Below, piece by piece: positions 35,776 to 44,538 of a stretch of DNA of 64,000 nucleotides. The DNA is from Pseudomonas sp. AL03 (GTDB lineage: Bacteria > Pseudomonadota > Gammaproteobacteria > Pseudomonadales > Pseudomonadaceae). Both the position numbers and the translations under genes were made by a program. Every line of letters begins with the position of its first letter. The stretch's first letter is position 1. Under the pieces are notes generated by a model. That model made no database searches. It was not told the origin of the DNA and saw only the letters and a list, made by a program, of their open reading frames with translations. The stretch lies in contig NZ_JASBRE010000010.1 in the NCBI RefSeq assembly GCF_029960815.1, positions 111,927 to 175,926 on the forward strand, in the 5' to 3' direction.

Positions 35776-37254
35776 ATGGCTATGGACTTGACCAGCGCAT
35801 TGCTCGGTCTGGCGGGCGCTGCGCTGCCGTTATTGGTACTGGCCTGGCAACTTCAACGCCGAGCGAGCGCCACGCAGTCAGAGGTTGCGCTGCTGGAAGA
35901 GCGTCTGGCCACGGCCCATCTGGCCCAGAACGGATTGAACGCCCAACTCGAAGCCTGTCGCGATGAAATCGGTGATCTGGGCCAGGCCAATGCCGCCAAA
36001 CAAGCAGACCTGGCCGCCGTGCGCCGTGAAGTCGAACTGCTGCAGATCGAACGTGACGATGCCCGCGATGCCGCCCACGCCTGGAATCTGGAGCGCGCCG
36101 GCAAAGAGGCCGAGTTGCGCCGTCTGGACGCTCAGGCCGCCTCGCTCAACGCCGAACTGCGTGAGCAGCAAGAAAGCCATCAGCAGCGCCTCAACGACCT
36201 GCAGGGCTCGCGAGACGAACTGCGAGCACAGTTCGCGGAACTGGCCGGCAAGATCTTCGACGAGCGCGAGCAGCGCTTTGCCGAAACCAGTCAGCAACGT
36301 CTCGGACAGTTGCTCGATCCGTTGAAGGAACGCATCCAGTCCTTCGAAAAGCGCGTCGAGGAAAGCTATCAGGCTGAAGCCCGCGAACGTTTTTCCCTGG
36401 CCAAGGAACTGGAGCGGCTGCAACAGCTGAACTTGCGCCTGAGCGACGAAGCCACCAACCTGACCCGCGCCTTGAAAGGCCAGAAAACCCAAGGCAACTG
36501 GGGTGAGCTGATTCTTGAGCGGGTGCTTGAACACGCGGGCCTGGAAAAGGGGCGCGAGTATCAGACCCAGGTCAACCTCAAAGGCCCTGACGGTGAGCGT
36601 TTCCAGCCGGACGTGATCATTTATCTGCCGGGCGACAAGCAGGTGGTGGTCGACTCCAAAGTCAGCCTCACGGCCTATCAGCAATACGTCGCGGCCGAAG
36701 ACGATGCCATTGGCGAGATCGCGATCAAGCAGCATGTGCTGTCCCTGCGTAATCACGTCAAAGGGCTGGCCGGCAAGGATTACAAGCGTCTCGATGGCTT
36801 GCACAGCCTGGATTTCGTCCTGCTCTTCGTACCGATCGAAGCGGCGTTTTCCGCCGCACTGCAGGCTGAGCCAACGCTGTTTCAGGAGGCCTTCGACCGC
36901 AACATCGTGATTGTCAGCCCGACCACTTTGCTGGCAACCCTGCGCGTCATCGACAGCCTGTGGAAGCAGGAGCGCCAAAGCCAGAACGCCCGGGAAATCG
37001 CCGAGCGGGCCGGGTGGCTGTACGACAAGTTCGTGTTGTTCATCCAGGATCTGGATGAAGTCGGCAATCGCTTACAGCAACTGGATAAGGCCTACAGCTC
37101 TGCGCGCAATAAGCTGACGGAAGGCCGCGGCAATCTGGTCAGCCGTAGCGAGCAGCTCAAGTTGCTGGGCGCGCGGGCGAGCAAGAGCCTGCCGGCAGAC
37201 TTGCTGGAGCGGGCGATGACCGATGTGGATGGCTTGGCCGAGTTGCCGGAGTAA
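35776..37254 (+). CDS. rmuC: DNA recombination protein RmuC
   Basis: 492 residues. An N-terminal hydrophobic helix (LTSALLGLAGAALPLLVLAWQL) anchors a long coiled coil (about 25-210), followed by the RmuC domain (NWGELILERVLEHAGLEKGREYQTQ, FQPDVIIYLPGDKQVVVDSKVSL) with a restriction-endonuclease-like fold. RmuC limits sequence inversions and rearrangements at short inverted repeats. The ATG at 35776 follows AGGAG by five bases. Single gene. Confidence 0.93.
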   Translation: MAMDLTSALLGLAGAALPLLVLAWQLQRRASATQSEVALLEERLATAHLAQNGLNAQLEACRDEIGDLGQANAAKQADLAAVRREVELLQIERDDARDAAHAWNLERAGKEAELRRLDAQAASLNAELREQQESHQQRLNDLQGSRDELRAQFAELAGKIFDEREQRFAETSQQRLGQLLDPLKERIQSFEKRVEESYQAEARERFSLAKELERLQQLNLRLSDEATNLTRALKGQKTQGNWGELILERVLEHAGLEKGREYQTQVNLKGPDGERFQPDVIIYLPGDKQVVVDSKVSLTAYQQYVAAEDDAIGEIAIKQHVLSLRNHVKGLAGKDYKRLDGLHSLDFVLLFVPIEAAFSAALQAEPTLFQEAFDRNIVIVSPTTLLATLRVIDSLWKQERQSQNAREIAERAGWLYDKFVLFIQDLDEVGNRLQQLDKAYSSARNKLTEGRGNLVSRSEQLKLLGARASKSLPADLLERAMTDVDGLAELPE

Positions 37255-37324
37255 CCGAAAAGCATCGTCGGAGCAAGCTCGCGATGGCGTCAGTCGCGCC
37301 ACCACGAGCCTCAAACCTGCCGCG

Positions 37325-40300
37325 CTACAACGGCAAATGCCGACTCAGCAACGCCCGCAACGCCGCCGGTTTCACCGGTTTTGCCAGGTAATCCAGCCCC
37401 GCCGCATGCACCTGGGCCACCATCTCCGGTCGCCCATCGGCGCTGATTACTACCCCAGGCACCGGCTCACCCAGTTGGGTGCGCAACCATGCCATCAACT
37501 CGGTTCCGGTCTCGCCATGGTCCAGGTGGTAATCCACCAGCGCCAATTGCGGCCGCACTCCGTCACTGAGCAGCGCCGCGCATTCATCGCGGTTACGGGC
37601 GGTCCAGACCTGACAACCCCAGCGGGTGAGCAGGCTGTTCATGCCGATCAGGATGCTGTCTTCGTTATCGATGCACAGCACCTGCGCGCCGCTCGGCAAT
37701 TTGCCGTTGAGTTCGGCGGTTTTGGTCGGCAGGGCGGTTTGAGCGCTAGCCAACGGCACACTGACACTGAACACGCTGCCGCGCCCCGGCCAGGAGCGTA
37801 CGCGCAAGGTATGACCCAGTACGCGACACAGTCCGTCAGCAATGGCCAGCCCCAGCCCCAGGCCTTTTTCAGCACGGGTCTGGTGGCTGTCGAGGCGTTT
37901 GAATTCTTCGAAAATGACCCGCTGCTTATCCTCTGGAATGCCCGGACCACGGTCCCAGACCTCCAGGCACAGCTCGCCCTTGCGTCGGCGAACGCCCAGC
38001 AGCACCGGGCCTTTGGCGTAGCGGAAGGCATTGGTCAGGAAATTCTGCAAGATTCGTCGCAACAGTTTGATGTCGCTGTCGATTCGCAACGTACTGCCCC
38101 TGACACGGAATTTCAGCCCCTGGCCTCTGGCCAGCGCCTTGAACTCGGCACCGAGGATGTCGAACAGTTCGTTGAGCACAAAAGGCTTGGGATCAGGGTT
38201 GATCATGCCGTTTTCCAGCCGGGAAATGTCCAGCAAGTCGCTGATCAGGTCCTCGGCCGAGCGCAGTGAACTGTCCAGGTGATGGACCAGTTTCTGCGCC
38301 TCGCCGGATAAGCCGTCGTCTTGGTGGGAAAGGGCGGCGGAGAACAGTCGCGCGGCGTTCAACGGTTGCATCAAGTCATGGCTGACCGCCGCGAGGAAAC
38401 GGGTTTTCGACTGGTTGGCCGACTCCGCGGTGCCTTTGGCGTCGGTCAGGGCCACGTTGAGTTGCGACAATTCGTGGGTCCGCTCGGTAACCCGTCGCTC
38501 CAGACCTTCGTTGGCCTCGGTCAGCGCCTGCTCCGACTCGCGGAACGCGGTGATGTCGGTGAAACTCATGACGAAACCGCCGCCCGGCATCGGGTTGCCG
38601 ATCAGCTCGATCACACGGCCATTGGGGAAAAGTCTTTCAGAGGTATGGGCGCGGCCCTGACGCATCCAGTGCAAGCGGCGGGCGACGTGCACTTCGGCTT
38701 CGCCGGGGCCGCACAGGCCGCGCTCGGCGTTGTAGCGAATGATGTCGGCAATCGGTCGGCCAAGCCTGATCAGCCCATCAGGGTAATTGAACAACTCCAG
38801 ATAGCGCCGGTTCCAGGCCACCAGTTTCAGCGACTGGTCGACCACGCTGATGCCCTGGGTGATGTTCTCGATCGCGCCTTGCAGCAGCGCGCGGTTGAAT
38901 TGCAACACCTCCGAGGCTTCATCGGCGATACGAACGACGTCCTCAAGTTGCATCTCCCGACCTTCGATGGCGGCTTTTACCACCGCCCGGGTCGAAGAAG
39001 CGCCGAGCACACCGGCCAGCAAGCGTTCGGTATGGGCGATCCATTCACCGTCGGCGTTCTGGTTCGGGTTGAAGCCTTTGCCTTGGCGGTAGGCGAAGCG
39101 GATAAAACTCTGACGGGCGCGTTCTTCGCCGACGAAGCGCGCCGCCAGCTGCAACAAATCGTCGATCTGCACCGACAGCATCGAACGGGCGCTGGGGCGG
39201 GCACTGATTTCCTGACCGATGAAGCGACCCGCCTGCCAGTGTTCCGAAACCCTGGTACGTGACAGCACCGATACCCAGGCGAACAGCGTGAAGTTGGCCG
39301 CAAGCGACAACACCACGCCTTGTGTCAGCGGGGTGAGTGGCAGTTTCAGCGGGTTGCTGTGCAACCAGGCCAGCCCTGGGAAACTGCTCAGGGATAAGCC
39401 GAGGCTGTGGGCTGCGATCGGCAGAATCAGTGTGTAGAACCAGAGGAATGTCCCGGCGGCGAGGCCGGCGAATACACCGCGACGATTGGCCTGTTTCCAG
39501 TACAGCGCGCCGAGCATGGCCGGGGCCAGTTGGGTCACGGCGGCGAAGGCGATCTGGCCGATGGTGGCCAGGCTCGCCGTCGAGCCGAGCAGGCGATAAC
39601 TGACGTAGGCCAGCAGCAGAATCACCACGATGCTCACTCGGCGCACCGAGAGCATCCACTGGCGGAACACTTCGAACGGTCGCTCGGCGTTGTTGCGCCG
39701 CAGCAACCATGGCAACAGCATGTCGTTGGAGACCATGGTCGACAGCGCCACGCTGGCGACAATCACCATGCCGGTCGCCGCCGAGGCACCGCCGATAAAC
39801 GCCAGCATCGCCAGGGCAGGGTGGGATTGAGCCAGCGGCAGGCTAATGACAAAAGAATCCGGCAATACCGAGCTCGGCAGCAGCATCTGGCCGGCGAGGG
39901 CGATGGGAACGACGAACAGCGCCGCCAGCGCCAGATAGGCTGGAAACACCCATTTGGCCAAGCGCAGATCCTGAGGGTCGATGTTTTCCACCACGGTCAC
40001 GTGAAACTGCCGGGGCAAGCAGATGATGGCCATCATCGCCACGCCGGTCTGCACCACCATCGACGGCCAATTAATGGTTTCTTTCCAGTATTCCTCCAGA
40101 CGCGGTGCGAGCATGGCCTGGTTGAACAGGTCGTCGAAACCGTCGTACAGGCCGTAGGTCACAAACGCGCCGACGGCGAGAAAAGCGAACAGCTTGACCA
40201 GCGATTCGAACGCAATCGCCAGCACCATGCCGCGGTGGTGTTCAGTGGCGTCGAGGTTGCGGGTACCGAAGACGATGGTGAACAGCGCCAGCACCAGCGA

Positions 40301-40795
40301 CACGATCAACGCCGTGTCCTGGGCGCGAGTGCCCATGGCGTCGGCACCGGCGCCGATCAGCAAGTTCACCCCGAGCACGATGCCCTTGAGTTGCAACGCG
40401 ATGTAGGGCAACACGCCGACCAGGCAGATCAGCGCCACCACCACCGCCAGCGACTGGGATTTGCCATAGCGGGCGGCGATGAAGTCGGCAATGGAGGTGA
40501 TGTTCTCCTGCTTGCTGATCATCACCATTTTTTGCAGGACCCATGGCGCGCACACCAGCAGCAGAATCGGCCCGAGGTAGATCGGCAGGAAGGACCAGAG
40601 CTGTTCGGCGGCCTGGCCCACGGCGCCAAAGAAGGTCCAACTGGTGCAATAGACGGCCAGCGACAGGCTGTACACCCAGGCGCGCACCCGCGGCGGCAAC
40701 GGCGTGCTGCGACGATCGCCGTAGAAGGCGATGGCGAACAAGATGGCCATATAGGCCAGGGCGACGGCGGCGATCAGCCCGCTGGACAGCGACAT
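37325..40795 (-). CDS. mxtR: SSF-type hybrid sensor kinase (MxtR/CrbS-like)
   Basis: 1156 residues. Residues 1-500 form a sodium-solute-symporter module with about 13 membrane helices. A PAS region follows (about 620-740), then HisKA with the phosphoacceptor His806 (FLAAVSHDLMQPLNAARL), the ATPase domain, and a C-terminal receiver with Asp1088 (LALVDYHLDHG). This is the architecture of MxtR/CrbS, which with an ErdR/CrbR regulator controls acetate and related carbon use. That partner is not in this window. The start at 40795 follows GGAG. Confidence 0.85.
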   Translation of the reverse strand: MSLSSGLIAAVALAYMAILFAIAFYGDRRSTPLPPRVRAWVYSLSLAVYCTSWTFFGAVGQAAEQLWSFLPIYLGPILLLVCAPWVLQKMVMISKQENITSIADFIAARYGKSQSLAVVVALICLVGVLPYIALQLKGIVLGVNLLIGAGADAMGTRAQDTALIVSLVLALFTIVFGTRNLDATEHHRGMVLAIAFESLVKLFAFLAVGAFVTYGLYDGFDDLFNQAMLAPRLEEYWKETINWPSMVVQTGVAMMAIICLPRQFHVTVVENIDPQDLRLAKWVFPAYLALAALFVVPIALAGQMLLPSSVLPDSFVISLPLAQSHPALAMLAFIGGASAATGMVIVASVALSTMVSNDMLLPWLLRRNNAERPFEVFRQWMLSVRRVSIVVILLLAYVSYRLLGSTASLATIGQIAFAAVTQLAPAMLGALYWKQANRRGVFAGLAAGTFLWFYTLILPIAAHSLGLSLSSFPGLAWLHSNPLKLPLTPLTQGVVLSLAANFTLFAWVSVLSRTRVSEHWQAGRFIGQEISARPSARSMLSVQIDDLLQLAARFVGEERARQSFIRFAYRQGKGFNPNQNADGEWIAHTERLLAGVLGASSTRAVVKAAIEGREMQLEDVVRIADEASEVLQFNRALLQGAIENITQGISVVDQSLKLVAWNRRYLELFNYPDGLIRLGRPIADIIRYNAERGLCGPGEAEVHVARRLHWMRQGRAHTSERLFPNGRVIELIGNPMPGGGFVMSFTDITAFRESEQALTEANEGLERRVTERTHELSQLNVALTDAKGTAESANQSKTRFLAAVSHDLMQPLNAARLFSAALSHQDDGLSGEAQKLVHHLDSSLRSAEDLISDLLDISRLENGMINPDPKPFVLNELFDILGAEFKALARGQGLKFRVRGSTLRIDSDIKLLRRILQNFLTNAFRYAKGPVLLGVRRRKGELCLEVWDRGPGIPEDKQRVIFEEFKRLDSHQTRAEKGLGLGLAIADGLCRVLGHTLRVRSWPGRGSVFSVSVPLASAQTALPTKTAELNGKLPSGAQVLCIDNEDSILIGMNSLLTRWGCQVWTARNRDECAALLSDGVRPQLALVDYHLDHGETGTELMAWLRTQLGEPVPGVVISADGRPEMVAQVHAAGLDYLAKPVKPAALRALLSRHLPL

Positions 40796-40934
40796 GGGAA
40801 CTCCAGACAAAAGACACCCGGGACTCCCGCCCGGACAGACAGTCTCGCACGATGGCAGGGGTTAGTCAGTGTCGACCAAGGTCGCGGCGCGGCTGGGTGT
40901 CGCAGGTGAGCTATAGGTCGTTTGTGCGGACGCT

Positions 40935-40998
40935 TTCGCGGGCAAGCCTCGCTCCTACAAGAGCGCCGTACCCTGTAGGAGCGTGGCTTGCCCGCGAA
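40935..40998. repeat. Paired inverted REP elements
   Basis: ttcgcgggcaagcctcgctc and its inverted partner ending ggcttgcccgcgaa (to 40998) surround about 20 bases, between mxtR and the TetR gene. Confidence 0.88.
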
Positions 40999-41005
40999 GG
41001 CGGCC

Positions 41006-41545
41006 TCACTGATTCAACGCAATCGCGATCAGCCGATGCAACTCCTCAACCTCCAGCGGCGCCGCCGAAAACAGGATACGAAACACCGTCGGCGCCGCCA
41101 CCATGTTAATCAGCCGATCAACGTTGGGCTTTGGCTGTCCGGGGTAACGATCCAGTATCGTCTGCAACTGCCCGCCAATGATCGTCGCGCAATAGACCGG
41201 TGTGGTGCTGCATTGCACGTCGCGCAACATGTTGCGGCCGGGCTCGGAAGTCATCTCGTCCAGATACTGCTCCGCCCAGGCGCGCACGTCACCGCGCAGG
41301 CTGCCGGTATCGGCCGGCTCGCTCTCGGGGCGCATGCGGGCGAGGGCAACATCCGCCAACAACACCGACAGATCGCCCCAGCGCCGGTAGATGGTCGACG
41401 GCGTGACGCCGGCGCGCGCGGCGATTTGCGGGACGGTCACGGTGGCACGGTCCTGTTCTTCGAGAAGATCGCGGACCGCAGAATGAACCGACTCTTGCAC
41501 CCGGGCGCTTCTACCGCCCGGGCGTAATCCTTCTTTAATAGCCAT
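41006..41545 (-). CDS. TetR family transcriptional regulator
   Basis: 179 residues, HTH at about 32-52 (ATVTVPQIAARAGVTPSTIYRRWGDLSVLLADVALARM), with a C-terminal ligand domain of the TetR type. Divergent from an MFS efflux-type transporter with a 91-base gap that holds a perfect 13-base inverted repeat; this is the usual arrangement for a local repressor of an exporter. Confidence 0.9.
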   Translation of the reverse strand: MAIKEGLRPGGRSARVQESVHSAVRDLLEEQDRATVTVPQIAARAGVTPSTIYRRWGDLSVLLADVALARMRPESEPADTGSLRGDVRAWAEQYLDEMTSEPGRNMLRDVQCSTTPVYCATIIGGQLQTILDRYPGQPKPNVDRLINMVAAPTVFRILFSAAPLEVEELHRLIAIALNQ

Positions 41546-41595
41546 GCATCGGACCTTAACACAAAGAATTTGCTTTAAGCGCTGGCCAGTCGCAC

Positions 41596-41630
41596 ACTCC
41601 GCAAAAGCAAAAAGTTAGCTTTTGCGGAGT
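41596..41630. promoter_or_regulatory. Perfect 13-base inverted repeat, probable TetR operator
   Basis: actccgcaaaagc (41596-41608) and gcttttgcggagt (41618-41630) are perfect complements around a 9-base spacer, in the gap between tetR and the MFS gene. It also contains the GGAG of the MFS ribosome site, so an RNA hairpin could hide it. Confidence 0.65.
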
Positions 41631-41636
41631 ATGCCC

Positions 41637-42830
41637 ATGATCAGTTCAACTTCCAATCGTTCAAGCCTGTGGTTCCTGGCGTTCACCTTACTCAGTTTTC
41701 TCGCCGCGTCCACGGCGCCGACGCCGTTGTATCACTTGTACCAGGAACACCTGCAGTTTTCGGCAGCGACCCTGACTCTGATTTTCGGCGTGTACGCCAT
41801 TAGCTTGCTGGTGGCATTGCTCACGGTCGGTTCGCTCTCGGATTATCTGGGACGCAAACCGGTGATTTTTACCGCTGTGATGTTGAACATGCTGGCGATG
41901 CTGCTGTTTATCAAGGCAGACAGTGTCGCCTGGTTGATCAGTGCACGAGTGCTTCAGGGTTTTGCCACGGGGATGGCCACTGCCGTATTGAGTGCGGCGC
42001 TGCTGGACACCGATCGCCAGCAAGGGCCGCTGGTCAACAGTGTTGCGCCGTTGCTGGGCATGGCGGCGGGTGCCATGGGGTGCGGCTTGTTGGCCGAGTT
42101 TGCACCGCTGCCGTTGCAGTTGACCTATTGGGTGTTGTTCGCACTGTTTGTGATGCAGGCACTGTACGTCTGGCGCTTGCCGGAAAGCGTCAGTCGGCAA
42201 CCGGGAGCCTGGGCCTCGCTGCGCCCGACATTGCATGTGCCGATCCAGGCGCGGCGCGTGTTGTGGCTGGTGCTGCCGATCAACATCGCGGTGTGGGCGC
42301 TCGGTGGTTTTTACGCTTCTTTGGCACCGTCTCTGGTGCGCACGGCCACCGGATCGACCTCAAATCTGATTGGCGGTGCGACGGTGGCCGTGTTGACAGT
42401 AACCGGCGCGTTGATGATCTACGCCCTGCGCAATCAGCCGGCCGACAAGGTCTTGCGATTGGGCGGCAGTCTGCTGCCTGTCGGCATCGCGCTGATTCTG
42501 ATAGCGGTGCACAGCGCCAGCCTGACGCTGTTTTTCGTCGGGACGCTGGTCGCCGGCTGCGGTTTCGGCGCTGGTTTCCTCGGTGCGTTGCGCAGTGTCG
42601 TGCCGCTGGCCTTGCCCCATGAACGGGCAGGGTTGATGTCGGCTTTCTATGTGCTCAGTTATCTGGCGTTCTGCTTGCCGTCGTTGTTGGCCGGGAACTT
42701 GACCCGGACCTTTGGACTGGTGGCCACCACCGATGGTTACGGTGCGGTGCTGATTATTCTCTCGGTCGGCGCTCAGCTCGCGTTGATGCGTCAGCGGTCC
42801 ATGAAAGTCTGTGGCGTCGATGTGCGATGA
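41637..42830 (+). CDS. MFS transporter (drug-efflux type) under TetR control
   Basis: 397 residues, 12 hydrophobic helices; the loop motif GSLSDYLGRKPVIFTAVMLNM lies after helix 2. I use the ATG at 41637 (MISSTSNRSSLWF), seven bases after GGAG; the TTG at 41622 and ATG at 41631 are less likely. The TetR neighbour implies induction by a substrate, probably a toxic compound; the substrate is unknown. Confidence 0.87.
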   Translation: MISSTSNRSSLWFLAFTLLSFLAASTAPTPLYHLYQEHLQFSAATLTLIFGVYAISLLVALLTVGSLSDYLGRKPVIFTAVMLNMLAMLLFIKADSVAWLISARVLQGFATGMATAVLSAALLDTDRQQGPLVNSVAPLLGMAAGAMGCGLLAEFAPLPLQLTYWVLFALFVMQALYVWRLPESVSRQPGAWASLRPTLHVPIQARRVLWLVLPINIAVWALGGFYASLAPSLVRTATGSTSNLIGGATVAVLTVTGALMIYALRNQPADKVLRLGGSLLPVGIALILIAVHSASLTLFFVGTLVAGCGFGAGFLGALRSVVPLALPHERAGLMSAFYVLSYLAFCLPSLLAGNLTRTFGLVATTDGYGAVLIILSVGAQLALMRQRSMKVCGVDVR

Positions 42831-42872
42831 CCGCTAGCCTTGGCGCCGCCATTCAATTCGACGGACCGACGC

Positions 42873-43184
42873 ATGAAAATCATCCGCAGCAACGCCTTCA
42901 CCGCTGACCGTGCCTGGGGCGCTTTGGATATCGCCAACATGAACGGCATCACCACGCGTTTGCACTGGACCGATCAACCCTATAAATGGCACGTCAATGA
43001 TGGGCAAGAAGTGTTCGTGGTGCTGGATGGCGTCGTGCAGATGCGTTATCGCGAAGACGGTCAGGAAAAACAGGTGGTATTGGGCGTAGGCGATATCTTT
43101 TATGCCGACGTCGGCACCGAACACGTTGCCCATCCGCAGGGCGTGGCGAGAATCCTGGTGATCGAGACTGAAGGCAGCGTCTGA
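42873..43184 (+). CDS. Small cupin domain protein
   Basis: 103 residues forming a single cupin barrel (WHVNDGQEVFVVLDGVVQMRYREDGQEKQVVLGVGDIFYADVGTEHVAHPQGVARILVIE), with the His and Glu of the metal site (WHV..QEVF, EHVAHP). It may be an isomerase or sensor of a small ligand; function unknown. It starts 42 bases after the MFS gene, so it may belong to the same TetR-controlled unit. Confidence 0.8.
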   Translation: MKIIRSNAFTADRAWGALDIANMNGITTRLHWTDQPYKWHVNDGQEVFVVLDGVVQMRYREDGQEKQVVLGVGDIFYADVGTEHVAHPQGVARILVIETEGSV

Positions 43185-43289
43185 CGCTATATCTGCAAAA
43201 CAGATAACAGTTAGAGATATTACCCGTTATATCGATATTCGATTCAGATCTACCATGGGCTCCACCTCAACAGAGGATAGGAGTTCCCC

Positions 43290-44441
43290 ATGACATGCCC
43301 CAACACCGCCCCAGCCGGTTTCAAACCTTTCAGTCATTTGCAGCACCCGCGCGAAGTCATCCGCCAGTTCACGCCGAACTGGTTCGCCGCCACCATGGGC
43401 ACCGGCGTGCTGGCGTTGGCGCTGGCGCAGCTGCCTACTGCCAATCCCGGTTTGCACGCGATTGCCGAAGCTCTTTGGCTGTTTAATATCGTGCTGTTCG
43501 TTTTGTTTACGGCGGTATACGCGGCGCGTTGGGTGCTGTTTTTTGATGAGGCGCGGCGGATTTTCGGCCACTCCACGGTGTCGATGTTTTTTGGCACCAT
43601 CCCTATGGGCCTGGCGACCATCATCAATGGCTTTCTGTTGTTCGGTTTGCCGCGTTGGGGCGAGGGCGTGATTCATGTCGCCGAGGTGCTGTGGTGGCTG
43701 GATGTGGCGATGTCGCTGGCGTGCGGCGTGCTGATTCCCTACCTGATGTTCACCCGTCAGGAACACAGCATCGACCAGATGACTGCCGTCTGGCTGTTGC
43801 CAGTGGTGGCGGCGGAAGTGGCGGCCGCCAGCGGTGGTTTGTTGGCGCCGCACCTGGCGGATGCCCATTCGCAACGGGTGGTGCTGGTGACGAGCTACGT
43901 GCTTTGGGCATTTTCCTTACCGGTGGCGTTCAGCATTCTGACCATTCTGTTGCTGCGCATGGCGCTGCATAAATTGCCCCACGAAAACATGGCCGCCTCC
44001 AGCTGGCTGGCGCTGGGCCCGATCGGCACTGGAGCGTTGGGCATGTTGTTGCTGGGTGCCGACGCACCAGCAATCTTTGCGGCCAACGGTCTGCCGGGCA
44101 TCGGTGAAATCGCCGCAGGGCTGGGGTTGGTGGCCGGGATCACCCTGTGGGGTTTTGGTCTGTGGTGGATGCTGATCGCGATGCTCATCACCCTGCGTTA
44201 CCTGCGCGTCGGTATTCCTTTCAATCTCGGCTGGTGGGGCTTCACCTTCCCATTGGGTGTTTATTCTCTGGCGACGTTGAAACTGGCCAGCACCTTGAAC
44301 CTGACGTTTTTCAGTGTCTTCGGCTGTGTGCTGGTGGTGTTGCTGGCAGTGATGTGGCTGATCGTCGCCAAACGGACGGTGCAGGGCGCGTGGCGGGGCG
44401 AGCTATTTGTCTCGCCGTGCATAGCCGGATTGAAGAAATAA
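43290..44441 (+). CDS. TDT-family transporter (TehA/Mae1-like)
   Basis: 383 residues, about ten membrane helices, opening NWFAATMGTGVLALALAQLP, which matches the tellurite-resistance/dicarboxylate transporter (TDT/SLAC1) family. Substrates in the family include malate, sulfite and tellurite, so it cannot be named. A GGAG ribosome site (ataggagttccccatg) precedes the ATG. Confidence 0.85.
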   Translation: MTCPNTAPAGFKPFSHLQHPREVIRQFTPNWFAATMGTGVLALALAQLPTANPGLHAIAEALWLFNIVLFVLFTAVYAARWVLFFDEARRIFGHSTVSMFFGTIPMGLATIINGFLLFGLPRWGEGVIHVAEVLWWLDVAMSLACGVLIPYLMFTRQEHSIDQMTAVWLLPVVAAEVAAASGGLLAPHLADAHSQRVVLVTSYVLWAFSLPVAFSILTILLLRMALHKLPHENMAASSWLALGPIGTGALGMLLLGADAPAIFAANGLPGIGEIAAGLGLVAGITLWGFGLWWMLIAMLITLRYLRVGIPFNLGWWGFTFPLGVYSLATLKLASTLNLTFFSVFGCVLVVLLAVMWLIVAKRTVQGAWRGELFVSPCIAGLKK

Positions 44442-44538
44442 CCGGCGAAGATAGGTAATGTGTGGCCTGGATCGTCGTTCGATATTCCAATAACGGTATC
44501 CACGCCACTCTCTACCCAACATCAGGGACACATGGAAG

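Noticed and set aside
37262..37286. Single REP-like palindrome after rmuC (catcg...gagcaagctc...gcgatg)
   Set aside because: Too short and degenerate to call confidently; noted only as a possible decayed REP.
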